The position numbers were made by a program, and so were the translations under genes. 64,000 nt of DNA, taken from positions 1 to 64,000 of the forward strand of contig CAVLGW020000018.1 in the NCBI GenBank assembly GCA_963669155.1. Direction: 5' to 3'. Position 1 is the stretch's first letter. Every line of letters starts with the position of its first letter. Source of the DNA: Arbacia lixula. Its lineage: Eukaryota > Echinodermata > Echinoidea > Arbacioida > Arbaciidae. Of the stretch, positions 53,240 to 64,000 are shown in pieces. Under the pieces are notes generated by a model. It saw nothing but the letters and a program-made list of their open reading frames with translations. It was not told where the DNA came from and did not search any database.

Positions 53240-56200
53240 AATGTTTCTACAACTAAACGTAAAATTTGTCTGAGTTAAGCAGATTTTAACCACCTAATAT
53301 AAAGGCGATTGCACACATTTCAAATGCATGTTTGTCGAATTAGTTTAATCTTTTCTTATGTATATCATTTCAATTTGTGGTCATTATGGAATTAGAACAC
53401 ACAATCAGTTTATTGATTTCTAGAACAAAAAAAAACACTTTATTCGTCAAATGTTATTTCAAATAACATTTCTTGAATCACCATCTTAATCACCACAATC
53501 TCGTGTAAAAAGACTTTGTACATGGCGTGTCTAATAACACAATAATCGCGCCATGATGTCTACCCAGGACGAAAAACCAGTAGAAACCAGTAAGGAAAAA
53601 CCATTAGAATGTCTACTGGTTTCTACTGGAAATTTTCTATTGGTTTGAATATGGAAAGTGAAATAATTTCCTGTAGAAACCATTAGGAAAATACCAGTAG
53701 AAACCAAATAGGAATCTCTACTGGATCCAATAGAAGACCAACAGAAGACCAGTAGAATACTAGAGACCAGTAGGAATCTGTACTGGATCCAATAGAAGAC
53801 CAGTAGAATACCAGTATGAAACTCTACTGGACCCAGTAGAGATTCCTACTGGTTTCTACTGGAAATTTTCTACTGGCTTGAATATGGAAAGTGAGATTAT
53901 TTCCAGTAGAAACCATTAGGAAAATAATAGTAGAGTACCAGTAGGAATCTCTACTGGTTCCAATAGAAGACCAACAGAAGACCAGTAGAATACCAGTAGA
54001 AACCAGTAGAATCAGAATGTTAATCCGACGTTAAAAATATTGATCTAACAATGATCTAAATTTATGTTAAGATAATTCGAACCGTGGCATGGTCCTAAAT
54101 GGTCTTACTTAATCCTATCCTTACCTATACTTCATCCTATCTTATCCTATTCTATCCTATTCCTATTATATTTCCTACTCGGACCTTTACATACTTCATA
54201 TATATAGTGGTACGGTTATAAGGTTCATAAGATATTGGTTAGTAAAACTTTTTACATAAGAAGATAATTTTTCGTTCCTGTTATCAGTATTGTCTTCACT
54301 TAAGGAGGTGACATTCACTATTTTATGTTTAAACTTCAAATCATGTATTTGTATATATACTCCTTTTATATAGTTATGTGGAAGTTATCTTTTTAAAAGT
54401 ACAAAATTGTGACACGTAAATGCTCATGAATATTCATGAGGTCTCACTGGTTTCTACTGGTCTCTAATGGTTTCTACTGGTTTGACTTTGTATTTTTCAT
54501 ACTCCTTTTCAAACCATTAAATCTCACTGGTTTCTATTTGTTTCTACTGGTTAAACTTTGATTTTTTCACACTCCTTTTCAAACCATTAGGTCTCATTGG
54601 TTTCTTCTAGTCTCTTATACCAGTAGAATTCACTGGTCTCTAATGGTTTCTACTGGTTGACTTTGTATTTTTCACACTCCTATTCAAACCATTAGATCTA
54701 ACTGGTTTCTACTGGTCTCCAATACCAGTTGATTTCACTGGTCTCTAATGTTTTCTACTAGTTTCTACTGGTTTGATTTTGCAGTTCCCCTTCAGACCAG
54801 TAGACTCTACTGGTTTATGAAAAAAACAGTAGAAACCAGTAGACGCTCTTTACTGTTTTTTACTGGTTTCTATGGGAATTTCGACCTAATACCATTAGAA
54901 TCCACTGGTCTCTAATGGTTTGACTTTGTTTTTGTTTTTTTAAACAAAGTCAAACCAGAAGAAACCATTTAGAGACCAGTGGATTCTAATAGTATTGAAG
55001 ACCAGTAGAAACCAATAGAAACCAGTGAGATCTGATGGTTTGAAAAGGAATGTAAACAAAATAAAGTCAAACCAGTAGAAACCATTAGAGACCTGTGGAT
55101 TCTAATGGTAGTGAAGACCAGTAGAAACCAATAGAAACCAGTGAGATCTAATGGTTGGGAAGGAGTGTGAAAAAAACAAACAAAGTCAAACCAGTAGAAA
55201 CCATTAGAAACCAGTGGATTGTAATGGTATTGAAGACCAGTAGAAACCAGTAGAAACCAGTGAGATCTAGTGGTTTGAGAAGGAGTGTGAAAAAAAAAAA
55301 AAATCAAATCAGTAGAAACCATTAGAGACCAGTGGATTCTAATGGTTTCTACTGGTCTTCAATACCATTAGAATCCACTGGTCTCTCATGGTTCTACTGG
55401 TTTGACTTCGTAGTTCCTCTTCAGACCAGTAGACTCTACTGGACCAGTAGAAACCAGTAGACGGTCTCTACTGGTTTCTACTGGTTTGTATGGGAATTTC
55501 GACCTGGGTATGTCGTGTCGAGTTCACTCGGCACACTACGTACTAAAAATATATAAAATCTTATTATCTAAAAACACGAACAACGATAAAAACAATACAT
55601 GTACCTTGAACTTGTAAACATGTTTAATAGTTGGAGTTTTAGTATCAATTCCGAGTGTCTCACATTTACACAAATCGTTTCTCGTACCTTTCGAAATTTC
55701 ACAATTTCGAAATTTCTTTTTAGAGGTGTGGTAAACATATTTTGACTTTCTCTCATTTAACGTCTATTCAAGCTCAAGACACGAACAGCATTATGTTGTT
55801 TATTAAAAAATCACTAATATCTTTGAAGAGACTTGCATTATGAATTGTTTTGTACAGTATCGATATATTCAAAATCATATTACTTGTATATCAAAACATC
55901 ATGATGATGATGATGGCTGAGATATTATATAATGCCGTCGTGGATTATTCTATATATTTTACGTGTAAAAACAAAAAATCTGCCGACATTGCTTGAGATG
56001 CTCTTTTTGTCATCCAATCAACAGAGATTCACCAGCCCAGCCTTATCCCAAATGACACGCAACGATGGAATACTACATTGATTTATTATAGCTATTTGTG
56101 ATTTAAATCATTAGAGGTACATAAAAAATGACAAGAATTTTAAATTTGGCAAACAATAAATCAAACGACAATTATCCAATATTCAACCAAACGTGGTACA

Positions 56201-58340
56201 GAGATTGATCAATGCAAGGGAATGAACTGATGAGATAAAATGCCGAATTCTTAAAATGTACACTGTGAATGAACTTCATCAATAATCAGAAATGTCATCA
56301 TGTGTTTTCAACCAAACGTTCAATTTTTCTGGTGATCGACACCAGCAGAAGCACACTTATCAACTGCGTGGTTGTTGAATTCTTTCTTTCTTTTTTAAAT
56401 ATAGCATTATAAGTTGTGTCCATTATTGAATAGGAACATATTATCAGTTAATAGATTTCTAGAATAAACACGTCTTTAGTGTAAGGGCTTCCGCGGATAA
56501 TTTAAATTTACAACTATAAAGTTTTTTATTCATGTACATGCAGGATTGAGCAGGCTCTCCTTATTACTGGGTATATGCCTAAAATTTCTTTGTAAAAACA
56601 CATCTTTATTCTGCAAATATCATTGCGAACAATTTTTTGAATCAAAATTGTTATCACTACAATCTCGTGTAAAAATAATTTGTACAGGGCAAGGCTAATG
56701 ACATAATAATCTCGCTTTTTTATGTACTGTCCAGGTTTGCAATTTGAACGTTTATTGACTTCACTCAGCAACACTTTAAACACACGTACAACGATAAAAA
56801 GAATACTTTGAACTTGTCAACATATTAAACAATTAAGTACTGATATGACTTCGAGTGTTCCACAATATCTAAACAAGAACACAATTTGTCTCTTGTCACG
56901 CGAGGGTTTATATTCTTTTTTAGAGTCGTGGTGAACTTAGTTAGTCTTTGTCTGATTCAATGCCTTTTCGACCTCATGTACACGAGTTCTCTTTATCAAA
57001 AAATCACTGATATCTTTAAAAAAAAAAAGTATATTAAAACATCATGATGATGATGGCTGAACTACCGCAGAAAATATTCCTAGATGAGATATTTACGCCG
57101 TCGTGAATTATTCTATATATTTTACGAATAAAAACAAAAAAATCTGCAAACATTGCCCTGATATGCTATTTTTGTCATACAATCACCAGAGATTCACCAG
57201 CCCAGCTATATCCCGAATGACATGCAACGATGGAATACTACATTGATTTATTATAGGTAGTTGTGATTTAAATCATTAGAGGTACAAAGAAAAAAAATGG
57301 CAAACAATAAATCAAACAATTATCCAATATTTGCGCAAGCCTAGTATAGATATTGACTAATGCAAAGGGGTTGAACTGATGAGATAAAAGGTCGAATTCT
57401 TAAAAGGTACACTGTGAATGAACTTCATCAATAATCAGGAATGTCATCATGTATTTTCAACCAAACGTTCTATTTGTCTGAGCAGAGATGATTAAAACCA
57501 GCAAAAGCACGCTTGTCAACTGCGTGGTTGTCTAATTATTTCTTTCTTTCCTTAAGTATAGGATTGTAAGTTGTGTCCATTATTGAATAGGAACACATTA
57601 TCAGTTAATAGATTTCTAGAATGAACACGTCTCTAGTGAAAGGGCTTTCTCAGATAATTTCAATTTACAATTTACAAATTTAAAATATTTGAACAGGCCT
57701 TCCTTAATACTGGGTATATGCCTAAAATTTCTTTGTATAAACACATCTTTATTCTGCGAATATCATTGCGAACAATTTTTTGAATCAATATTGGTATCAC
57801 TACAATCTCGTGTAAAGGACAAAAGTAGAGGACAAGGCTAATGACATTATAATCTTTTTTATGTAATGTCCAGGTTTGCAATTTGAACGTTTATGGAGTT
57901 CACTCAGCAACACTTGAAACTAAACACACACACAACGATAAAAAACGAATACCTTGAACCTGTCAACATCATAAACAATTAAGTACTGATATGACTCTGC
58001 GTGTTCCACAATATCTAAAGAAGTACACAGTTTGTTTCTTGTCACGCGAGGGTTCATATTCTTCTTTAAAGCTGTAGTAAACTTAGTTAGCCTGATTAGT
58101 TAGTCTGTCTGATTCAATGTTTTTTCGACCTCATGTACACTAACTGTTTCCTCTTATTTGTAAGTAAAATCACTGAGACATGCATTACGCATTATGAATT
58201 TTTTCTACAGTACGAATGCTTTCACAATCACTTTACTTTAACATGATGATGACTGAATTACTGACATGCAGAGAAATTCCCAGATGAGATATATGTATGC
58301 TGTTGTGGGGTAATCTATGCTTGTTTTCGAATGAAAAGCA
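53240..58340. repeat. Tandem array of ~1.15-1.2 kb units
   Basis: The landmark ACAACGATAAAAA..AATAC followed by TTGAAC.TGT occurs at 55577, 56787 and 57932, giving periods of about 1,210 and 1,145 bp. Shared landmarks also include CATCATGATGATGATGGCTG, AGATTCACCAGCCCAGC and ACTACAATCTCGTGTAAA. The first unit is incomplete and split by the 53.6-55.5 kb foldback. A diverged stray copy may lie near 43560-43660. The short frames in it are not conserved as protein. Confidence 0.82.
53566..55507. mobile_element. ~1.94-kb foldback built of CCAGTAGAAA repeats
   Basis: The left half is packed with ACCAGTAGAAACCAGTAGAA variants; the right half contains the same words in both orientations (CTACTGGTTTCTACTGG and back). 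The termini are inverted: TACCCAGGACGAAA on the left and the complement of TACCCAGGTCGAAATTCCCA on the right, each bordered by TGTC, a possible 4-bp target duplication. A non-repeat core lies at about 54010-54430. Frames inside are repeat artefacts. It sits inside the first unit of the surrounding tandem array, whose text resumes on the other side. Confidence 0.83.
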
Positions 58341-59077
58341 ATTTAACAACTGTTTTTAGGTTGAAAGGGTGCATTTTAGAGATTACACCGAGTAAAGTCA
58401 ATAAAGCTAACACACAGCATTACAAGTAAAATGATTAGATGCACATTATATAGAAGTGCAGTAGACTTACGGTCAGCTCTTTTCTAACTGGGTTTTTCAG
58501 ACTTGTTGACTAGGCATTTTGAGCCCTGCCCCCCCCCCCTCCCGAAAAAAAATAAAACAAAAACGTTTGTTTAGATTTCTTATGTATTTTGTTTTTAAAG
58601 AAATTGTCTCAAAACTCATCTTTATGATTTTTTTTTTTGCATAAGATCTGTATTTTGATAAGTTTAATTGTAATCAAGAGAAATGCCTAGAAGGCGCAAT
58701 TGACAGTGATATAGAGGAAATAGTCAGAACGCCCAAGCATCTTATTTGTATACAATGTACAAAAGTAAATGACATTGCTTATCTTGACATGTAGTTATAG
58801 TTATCTAAAGTCCATATCTTGATATTGGCCAACGCCGTCTTTGATACATATCTGTGCCTATGACATATGTTTAACACGCAAACCCGTGCATTGAGGATGT
58901 ATGTTGCTTGTGTCCATTATCGGCCTGTTGTGTCCACAATTTCTTCCATATCACAATTTGTTATTTGTCTATATTATCATGCTATGGTAAATGTCTGGTA
59001 AAGGAATGGATGGCCCTAATGGAGATTTATGGGATACGTAAGCCATGGTTGAAAATTACCAAGAGAAGAACCCGCCT
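58341..59077. other. Intergenic, no gene seen
   Basis: AT-rich sequence with an 11-base C run (58529-58539). The frame at 58908-59180 has no recognisable domain and runs into the adjoining palindrome. Confidence 0.45.
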
Positions 59078-60292
59078 TAATACAGGTTTATTTCAAATAA
59101 ATGTTTTCATGCCTACGAATCAACTTTTCATCACCGAGTCCTGGAATGCGCTATATCGCCTTAAGATAACAGTACAGTGACATGTTGCACTGGTCTTGAT
59201 ATCCACTATGACCTACCAAATGACCGCCATTTTTCAAAATGGCCGCCACGAGTGACTACTTTTAACCATATCTCGGCTAATCAGTATAAAGAGTTGCAAC
59301 TTATGTGGCATTAAACCGATTATAGGGGTTAAAAATCCAGGAAGTTCATGAAACTTATTTATGACATAACATGACATTCTCCATAACAGCTGACATTGAT
59401 GCCGACAGCTGGTTTTATCTTTATGAACAGTACATTGCAAGTATTCTGTTTCAGTGGGGTTTTGGAGTTTGGAGAACCATAACTGCGCATTAACATTAGT
59501 ACTGTTCTTGGCTTTTGTACATCATATATTTGGCCATATTTTCCATTCTTTTTAATTCTTTAGTGACAAGAGTTTTTGAAACATGAATACATTTCTTTGA
59601 TCAAAAAAAGTTAATTTTAGGGGGGAAGTTGTTCAATGTATTTTTTTTCATCATACGAGGTACCATATTAAAGTGCATGAAACTTCAAACAAGACGGTAC
59701 CACATTACTGGACTTTGAGGTGATTTCCATTACAATATTTGGGAAATAATTTTAATTTGATTGATTAAAAAAATGATTTTATGACATACTAATTTCATCA
59801 TATTTCCAGAAGAACTTTATCTAAGAAAGTGAAACTTTGTAACATATTGAGCAAAGTGAAACTTTTCAAATAACTGCCTAAACAGATTGTACATACGATG
59901 TGCAAAAATCAAGAACAGTAGTAATCTTGATACATAGTGATAGTTCTCTGAAGTCCTGAGTACTGAGCCAGTATAGTTACAAAAACTCACAATGTAAGCC
60001 GATTAAGACAAAACAAGCCGTCGGCATGAAGGTCAACTGTGACGGAGAATGTCAAACTTATTTCAGGATCAACATAAATAATTGCCATAAAATCAGATTA
60101 AAGCCCGCATGAATTGCAACTCTTCGTGCAGTATTGACCGAAATATGGCCCAGGGTAGTCACTTGTGGCGGTCTTTTTGGAAAATTTTTATTTTAAGGCG
60201 ATATAGCGCATCTCAGGACCCAGTAATAAAAAAGTTGATTCGTAGGCATGAAAACATACATTCCCAAATAAGCTGTATTAGGCTTTGGCTAA
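59078..60292. mobile_element. ~1.2-kb foldback (inverted repeat) element
   Basis: Arms of about 390 and 360 bases (59078-59470 and 59930-60292) are inverted copies. Matching phrases include TTCATGCCTACGAATCAACT, GCGCTATATCGCCTTAA and ATGCCGACAGCTGG, each facing its complement. The middle is unrelated AT-rich sequence. No transposase frame. Confidence 0.75.
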
Positions 60293-60722
60293 TATCAAGG
60301 AATGGACTTAAATTACAGTAACTATTATTAGCATGAAACTAAAATCTTTGGAGGGAAATAGTAAAAAATCACATTCTTTGCCCCGAAATGTTATGAAAAT
60401 CCTTACAATGCCTACCAAATGTAGTGCCATCTTGTAAAAAAAAAATGTTACCCACTTTTAAATGATACCTAATGTGATGTGGAAGAATGTTCCATTCAAA
60501 TGTTCTTAAATAGTAATCAATACTACATCTCCACGTCGGCCATTTTGCGAAATTGCTTCCATTTTTCCAGCTGTAAAATATCACGAGACGTAGATAATGT
60601 GCAGGCTGGCCATGTTGACACCCAACAAACTTTTACAATAGCCCCTGTCGGGTGGACCCCCAAAATCGGGGTTTGCTACCTAGGTATAGCTTTCAGCTAC
60701 CAATTCTTGTTTTGGAGTCGTC

Positions 60723-60855
60723 TGTTGCACAACAAATTGTCGCCGGCGACAATAATTTGTGCTGCAGGTGTTGTTCCCATTTTTTGCCCTCACTGGTGAC
60801 AGTTTTTGCAGGCAAACTGATAGCTAGTTGCACAAATTGTCGCCAGTCCCAGTCT
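60723..60855. repeat. GTTGCACAAATTGTCGCC repeat cluster
   Basis: Two copies of TTGCACAA(CAA)ATTGTCGCC bound this stretch, the first adjoining its own inverse (AATTGTCGCCGGCGACAATAATT). The same motif recurs at 63257-63310, so it is a small dispersed element. Confidence 0.6.
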
Positions 60856-61059
60856 TCAAGTTACATAAGATATTGCCGTGTGTGTTGCGCGCGTGCTGGC
60901 GTATGAGGAGGGACTATTTCGGGTACGATACACACAAACCTTGATTTTGATCCGTTTACCTGGTACCGCTAGCCCATAATCCACATACACAAAATGCCAA
61001 GTTTAATAATCACCCGTCCGTCGATATTTTAAACACTGATGTTCGTAAATATTAAAACA

Positions 61060-61260
61060 TAACCCACCCTCACACACGCGCACACACAATATACACACCT
61101 TTTATACACACACTCATTCAAACACACATCCATCACACAGTGGTAAAAAGTCGATTACAGTGGGTTAACGACCGGGGACGTCCTAATTCTCCCTCAATCA
61201 ATTAACCCCCCACTTACCCATTTCTCCCCACAGGCACGGACACACAAACACACATACACA
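61060..61260. repeat. Repeat with partner at 62830-63060
   Basis: TCACACAGTGGTAAAAAGTCGATT, ACGACCGGGGACGTCC and the trailing CACACA-rich text match, with divergence, TCACACGTTGCTAAGTCGATT, ACGACCGGGGACATCC at 62880-62940 in the same orientation, about 1.77 kb away. Confidence 0.6.
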
Positions 61261-61264
61261 CCCT

Positions 61265-61462
61265 TGTTACACGCACAAATGTAATAACGCCAACAAATGT
61301 AACAAACGCCCACAAATGTAACAACCCGCACAAATGTAATAACACTTTACCCACAAATCTAATAATTTCACCCACAAATGTAATAACGCACTTTACCCAA
61401 AAATGTAATAATTTTGAACCTCCCACAAATGTAATAATGACTTTACCCACAAATGTAATAAA
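61265..61462. repeat. CCCACAAATGTAATAA minisatellite
   Basis: About nine imperfect copies of an ~18-20-base unit, with ACTTTACC linkers between later copies. An isolated inverted copy (TTACATTTGTGGGCGATTAT) lies near 62785. Confidence 0.88.
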
Positions 61463-61641
61463 TTTTAGGGGATATTTTGGCGAATTTCTTCGAAACTGAA
61501 ACCCTGTACTAAAGCATGGGTAAAGCGCGCAGTCTTTATTACAGACCCAATTATAGGCGCGATCTTTTCTTCCTGTGGAATAACATTCCTCCAGACCGAT
61601 TATTTAAAGAATAAGAACCTATTCTTTCCTCTTTTGTAAAG

Positions 61642-61935
61642 TTACTCACTGATTATCCTTCCATCGTGACAACCTCTGACTTCCATTGATTTTCGCCGAA
61701 TTTCCTTTTAAAGTCGCCCATTTTCCGTGACCTCCATATCAAAGTAATCCAAGGTAGAAAAGGGCAAATTACGTATTGTGAAAGGTAAAATGTAACATAA
61801 AGAATAATTATGTTCCTCAATATGTTATTTCGTGTGCATAGTTACTCACTGATTATCCTTCCACCGTGACAATCTCTGATTTCCTTTCGTCTTCGCCGCA
61901 TTTCCTTTTAAAGTCGCCCATTTTCATATTGCCAT
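61642..61935. repeat. Tandem duplication, ~200-bp period
   Basis: Two copies of AGTTACTCACTGATTATCCT, then CCGTGACAA-type text and TTTCCTTTTAAAGTCGCCCA, start near 61642 and 61841. Non-coding. Confidence 0.85.
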
Positions 61936-62389
61936 ATGAATCGAAAAAATGAATTTTCATGTAAGACGTCATGAACTTATTTTACTCGTTTATGCTTATC
62001 TCGATTATCCTTGATCAATTTTCTCCCAAATTTCAGCATGTTGTGCCTAAGACATTGTTCTTTTTCACGACTGCCTTAATTTTTCATTTTGATTAGGTCT
62101 TCAAAGTGTAAATTTGATAAAAGTCATTAATGTCACGTTTGTACGTGTACTGTAATGTCAATGGGAGGGGCATTTATTTCAAATCATGAAATGACTTGAC
62201 GATCTTTTAGGAGCTGTATCTCGCTTATGTTTGTATCTTTTACTCTGAAATATTGATATGTTGTACCAAAGTATACTAGCTTTTGGAAATGTGTCTTCAT
62301 TTTCTAATTAGATGTCGGGATGGCAAAATATTAGCTTGAACATTGATTCCTAAATCATTATAGCCCCCTTTTCTGCTTTACGTGTTAAG

Positions 62390-62475
62390 TGAATGGGAAG
62401 ATTTGTGGCTCAAAGGGTAAGGCGTTGTTTTAAGAACGCGAGGCCCCCGTTTCGAATCCTGGTGTGCTTAGGGTG
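62390..62475 (+). other. tRNA-like relic (possible SINE head)
   Basis: An A-box-like TGGCTCAAAGGG and a B-box-like GTTTCGAATCC occur at roughly tRNA spacing, with a possible GCGTT/AACGC anticodon stem between. The loop would be 8 bases, and the T-arm and acceptor stem do not pair well, so it is not a functional tRNA gene. It may be a tRNA-derived SINE remnant with an RNA polymerase III promoter relic. Confidence 0.35.
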
Positions 62476-62829
62476 AGTTTTTCATTTCTTTTGCAATGTG
62501 ATTTTTGTGACCTGCTTCTGTTCAATCCCTCACTTTGTCATTCTCTTTGAGAGTTTCTTTCCCATTTCCCCCCTCACCTCTTTATCTTAAATGACTATTA
62601 ATTACATGTTGTTAGCATATACATGTGACCATTTAGGCAAGTCTCTTTCGTGAGTGCTGCATCTGATTTCTAATGAATAGAACCATGGAAGGTCCATGGT
62701 GTCATCGTGCATTTACCATCCCAAGTCCGTGCACAAATTTGCCAATGCAGACCACCTTATACTTGTCCACAAGTATGTCTTGTTACATTTGTGGGCGATT
62801 ATTACATATGTGGTTGCAACAACCCTCCA

Positions 62830-63047
62830 TACGTACACGTATATTTACGCACATCAGACTCATATATATCCATCACTCACATACGTACCTTCACACGTTG
62901 CTAAGTCGATTGCGATAGGTTTTACGACCGGGGACATCCCCTCTTTCAAATGCCCCGATTCTGAAATGTCCCTGGAATTGAGTGCTTACAAGTGCGCCTA
63001 TCCCTGAAACGCACGAAACACATCCCCCCATTCCTCCACATACACAG
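62830..63047. repeat. Repeat with partner at 61060-61260
   Basis: Second copy of the ACGACCGGGGAC-containing repeat, ending in CACACA-rich sequence that leads into a CA microsatellite. Confidence 0.55.

Positions 63048-63048
<1 letters not shown>

Positions 63049-63086
<38 letters not shown>
63049..63086. repeat. (CA)n microsatellite
   Basis: About 38 bases of CA dinucleotide repeat. Confidence 0.97.
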
Positions 63087-63088
<2 letters not shown>

Positions 63089-63256
63089 CTGCAAACTTTA
63101 ACGTGACCTTTTATATTGGTTTGTTGACTTATGTGTTGGTTTTCATGTATTGTGTTTGTCATCACCAAAAATGTATGCCCCTAATGGCCTTGAAGGTTTC
63201 AGCATGATATTGAATGTATTTCGAAGAGTGGCGTCAATTTGTAATGTCAGGGTTTT

Positions 63257-63310
63257 GCACAAATTGTCGCCGGCGACAATTTGTGCAGGGGCGACAATTT
63301 GCGGTGCAAC
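63257..63310. repeat. Perfect 30-bp palindrome of the GTCGCC repeat
   Basis: GCACAAATTGTCGCC is followed immediately by its exact complement, and then a third copy GGCGACAATTTGCGGTGCAA. It is a second locus of the repeat at 60723-60855. Confidence 0.8.
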
Positions 63311-63314
63311 ACGG

Positions 63315-63590
63315 TCTCTTAAATTTCTCCATCTTACTTCTCTCTCCATCTGTCTCTTCTAGTCTTACTTCACTGTACCCTTACCAATTGTGCCTCTCCC
63401 CCATCTTTGTCCATCTTTCCTCTCTCTTGTATCCTTTACTCCTCCTCCCTCCCCTCCCCTCTCTCTCTCTTTCTATCTATCACCTTGCCTTACATACAGT
63501 ACTCTTATCTGTCCCTGTTCTCTACGCTATGTTTCTTCCTTCTCTTTCCTCCTCCACCGCTCCCTAATATTTGTTGACTCTGCCACTCTC
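63315..63590. repeat. Polypyrimidine (CT-rich) tract
   Basis: A CTCTCT/CCTCCC-rich stretch that creates spurious serine/leucine/proline frames. After it, to the window end, sequence is AT-rich with T and A runs and no supported gene. Confidence 0.7.
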
Positions 63591-64000
63591 TGTCCTGTCA
63601 TGGATGAGTTGATACTATTGCAGCGTGAAGGGTAAAGGCTTGCACAGTCACAGCATTTTACAGAAGAACATTATTATTACGATTAGATATGAATGAATTG
63701 ACTTCGAATGTCATTTATTTATTGTCAACATCCCATGAGAGCACAATAATTTTTTTTTTTAATTAACAAATACATGTCAATAAATCTATGACAATCATTT
63801 ATCAAGAGCCTCATTCGGCAAAGAAATTTTTTAATAAAAAAAAAACAATACTTAATCAAAAATTGAAGGGATATGTCCCTTTTACAATTTAAAAAAAATG
63901 GAATATAGGCCTATGTAGCACTTATCGACATGCTCTTTAAAAGTAATAAAGAATCTAAGCGTTTATTTTTTATAGTATTTTATCGAACAGTACATTTGAA

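Noticed and set aside
54969-55322. A 117-codon minus-strand frame rich in phenylalanine and tryptophan
   Set aside because: It is a direct reading of the CCAGTAGAAA minisatellite.
61265-61462. Possible CRISPR array (regular CCCACAAATGTAATAA units)
   Set aside because: Units are contiguous and degenerate without unique spacers, and the DNA is from an animal, so it is a minisatellite.

Overview
This window looks like animal nuclear DNA, most likely from a marine invertebrate. The evidence is AT-rich sequence, genes split by GT-AG introns, several LINE retrotransposons, many foldback/MITE elements, an interstitial block of degenerate CCCTAA telomere-type repeats, and many long G or C runs. An echinoderm-like deuterostome is my best guess from the repeat style and gene content, but this is inference. 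Nothing bacterial or organellar is visible.

Layout. 1-4.8 kb: no gene, one TTAA-flanked MITE, a TA microsatellite. 4.8-9.0 kb (minus strand): a nearly complete L1/Tx1-type LINE whose endonuclease and reverse transcriptase are separated by one frame break. 10.2-24.2 kb (plus strand): the main gene. I could join nine coding exons in phase across eight consensus introns. They encode a KMT5A/PR-Set7-like SET domain, an acidic repeat region, two zinc-finger-like motifs, a Crypton-like tyrosine recombinase core, three tandemly duplicated 22-residue exons, an AT-hook-like segment and a C-terminal Myb-like segment. One in-frame TAG at codon 449 separates the SET half from the recombinase half. The introns carry four inverted-repeat elements. 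24.2-24.8 kb: a GC-rich coding-like island of unknown origin.

24.8-36.6 kb: repeats, including a ~0.94 kb palindrome and diverged tandem repeats broken by a MITE. 36.7-37.5 kb (minus strand): a short all-helical gene with a membrane segment, loosely resembling the helical pore-forming domain of delta-endotoxin-type proteins. 39-41 kb: foldbacks and the 3' end of an RTE-like LINE.

43.7-53.2 kb (minus strand): a decayed CR1/Jockey-group LINE. It took a TTAA MITE beside its FADD motif, was partly duplicated in tandem (offset 3,224 bp), and then took an LTR retrotransposon that is now a 1,248-bp solo LTR with a 5-bp target duplication. 53.2-58.3 kb: a ~1.15-1.2 kb tandem array, its first unit interrupted by a ~1.94 kb foldback built from CCAGTAGAAA repeats. 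58.3-64 kb: another large palindrome, minisatellites and a tRNA-like relic.

The most notable item is the SET-recombinase-Myb fusion gene: a histone-methyltransferase-type domain joined to a transposon-type recombinase that keeps nearly all catalytic residues.
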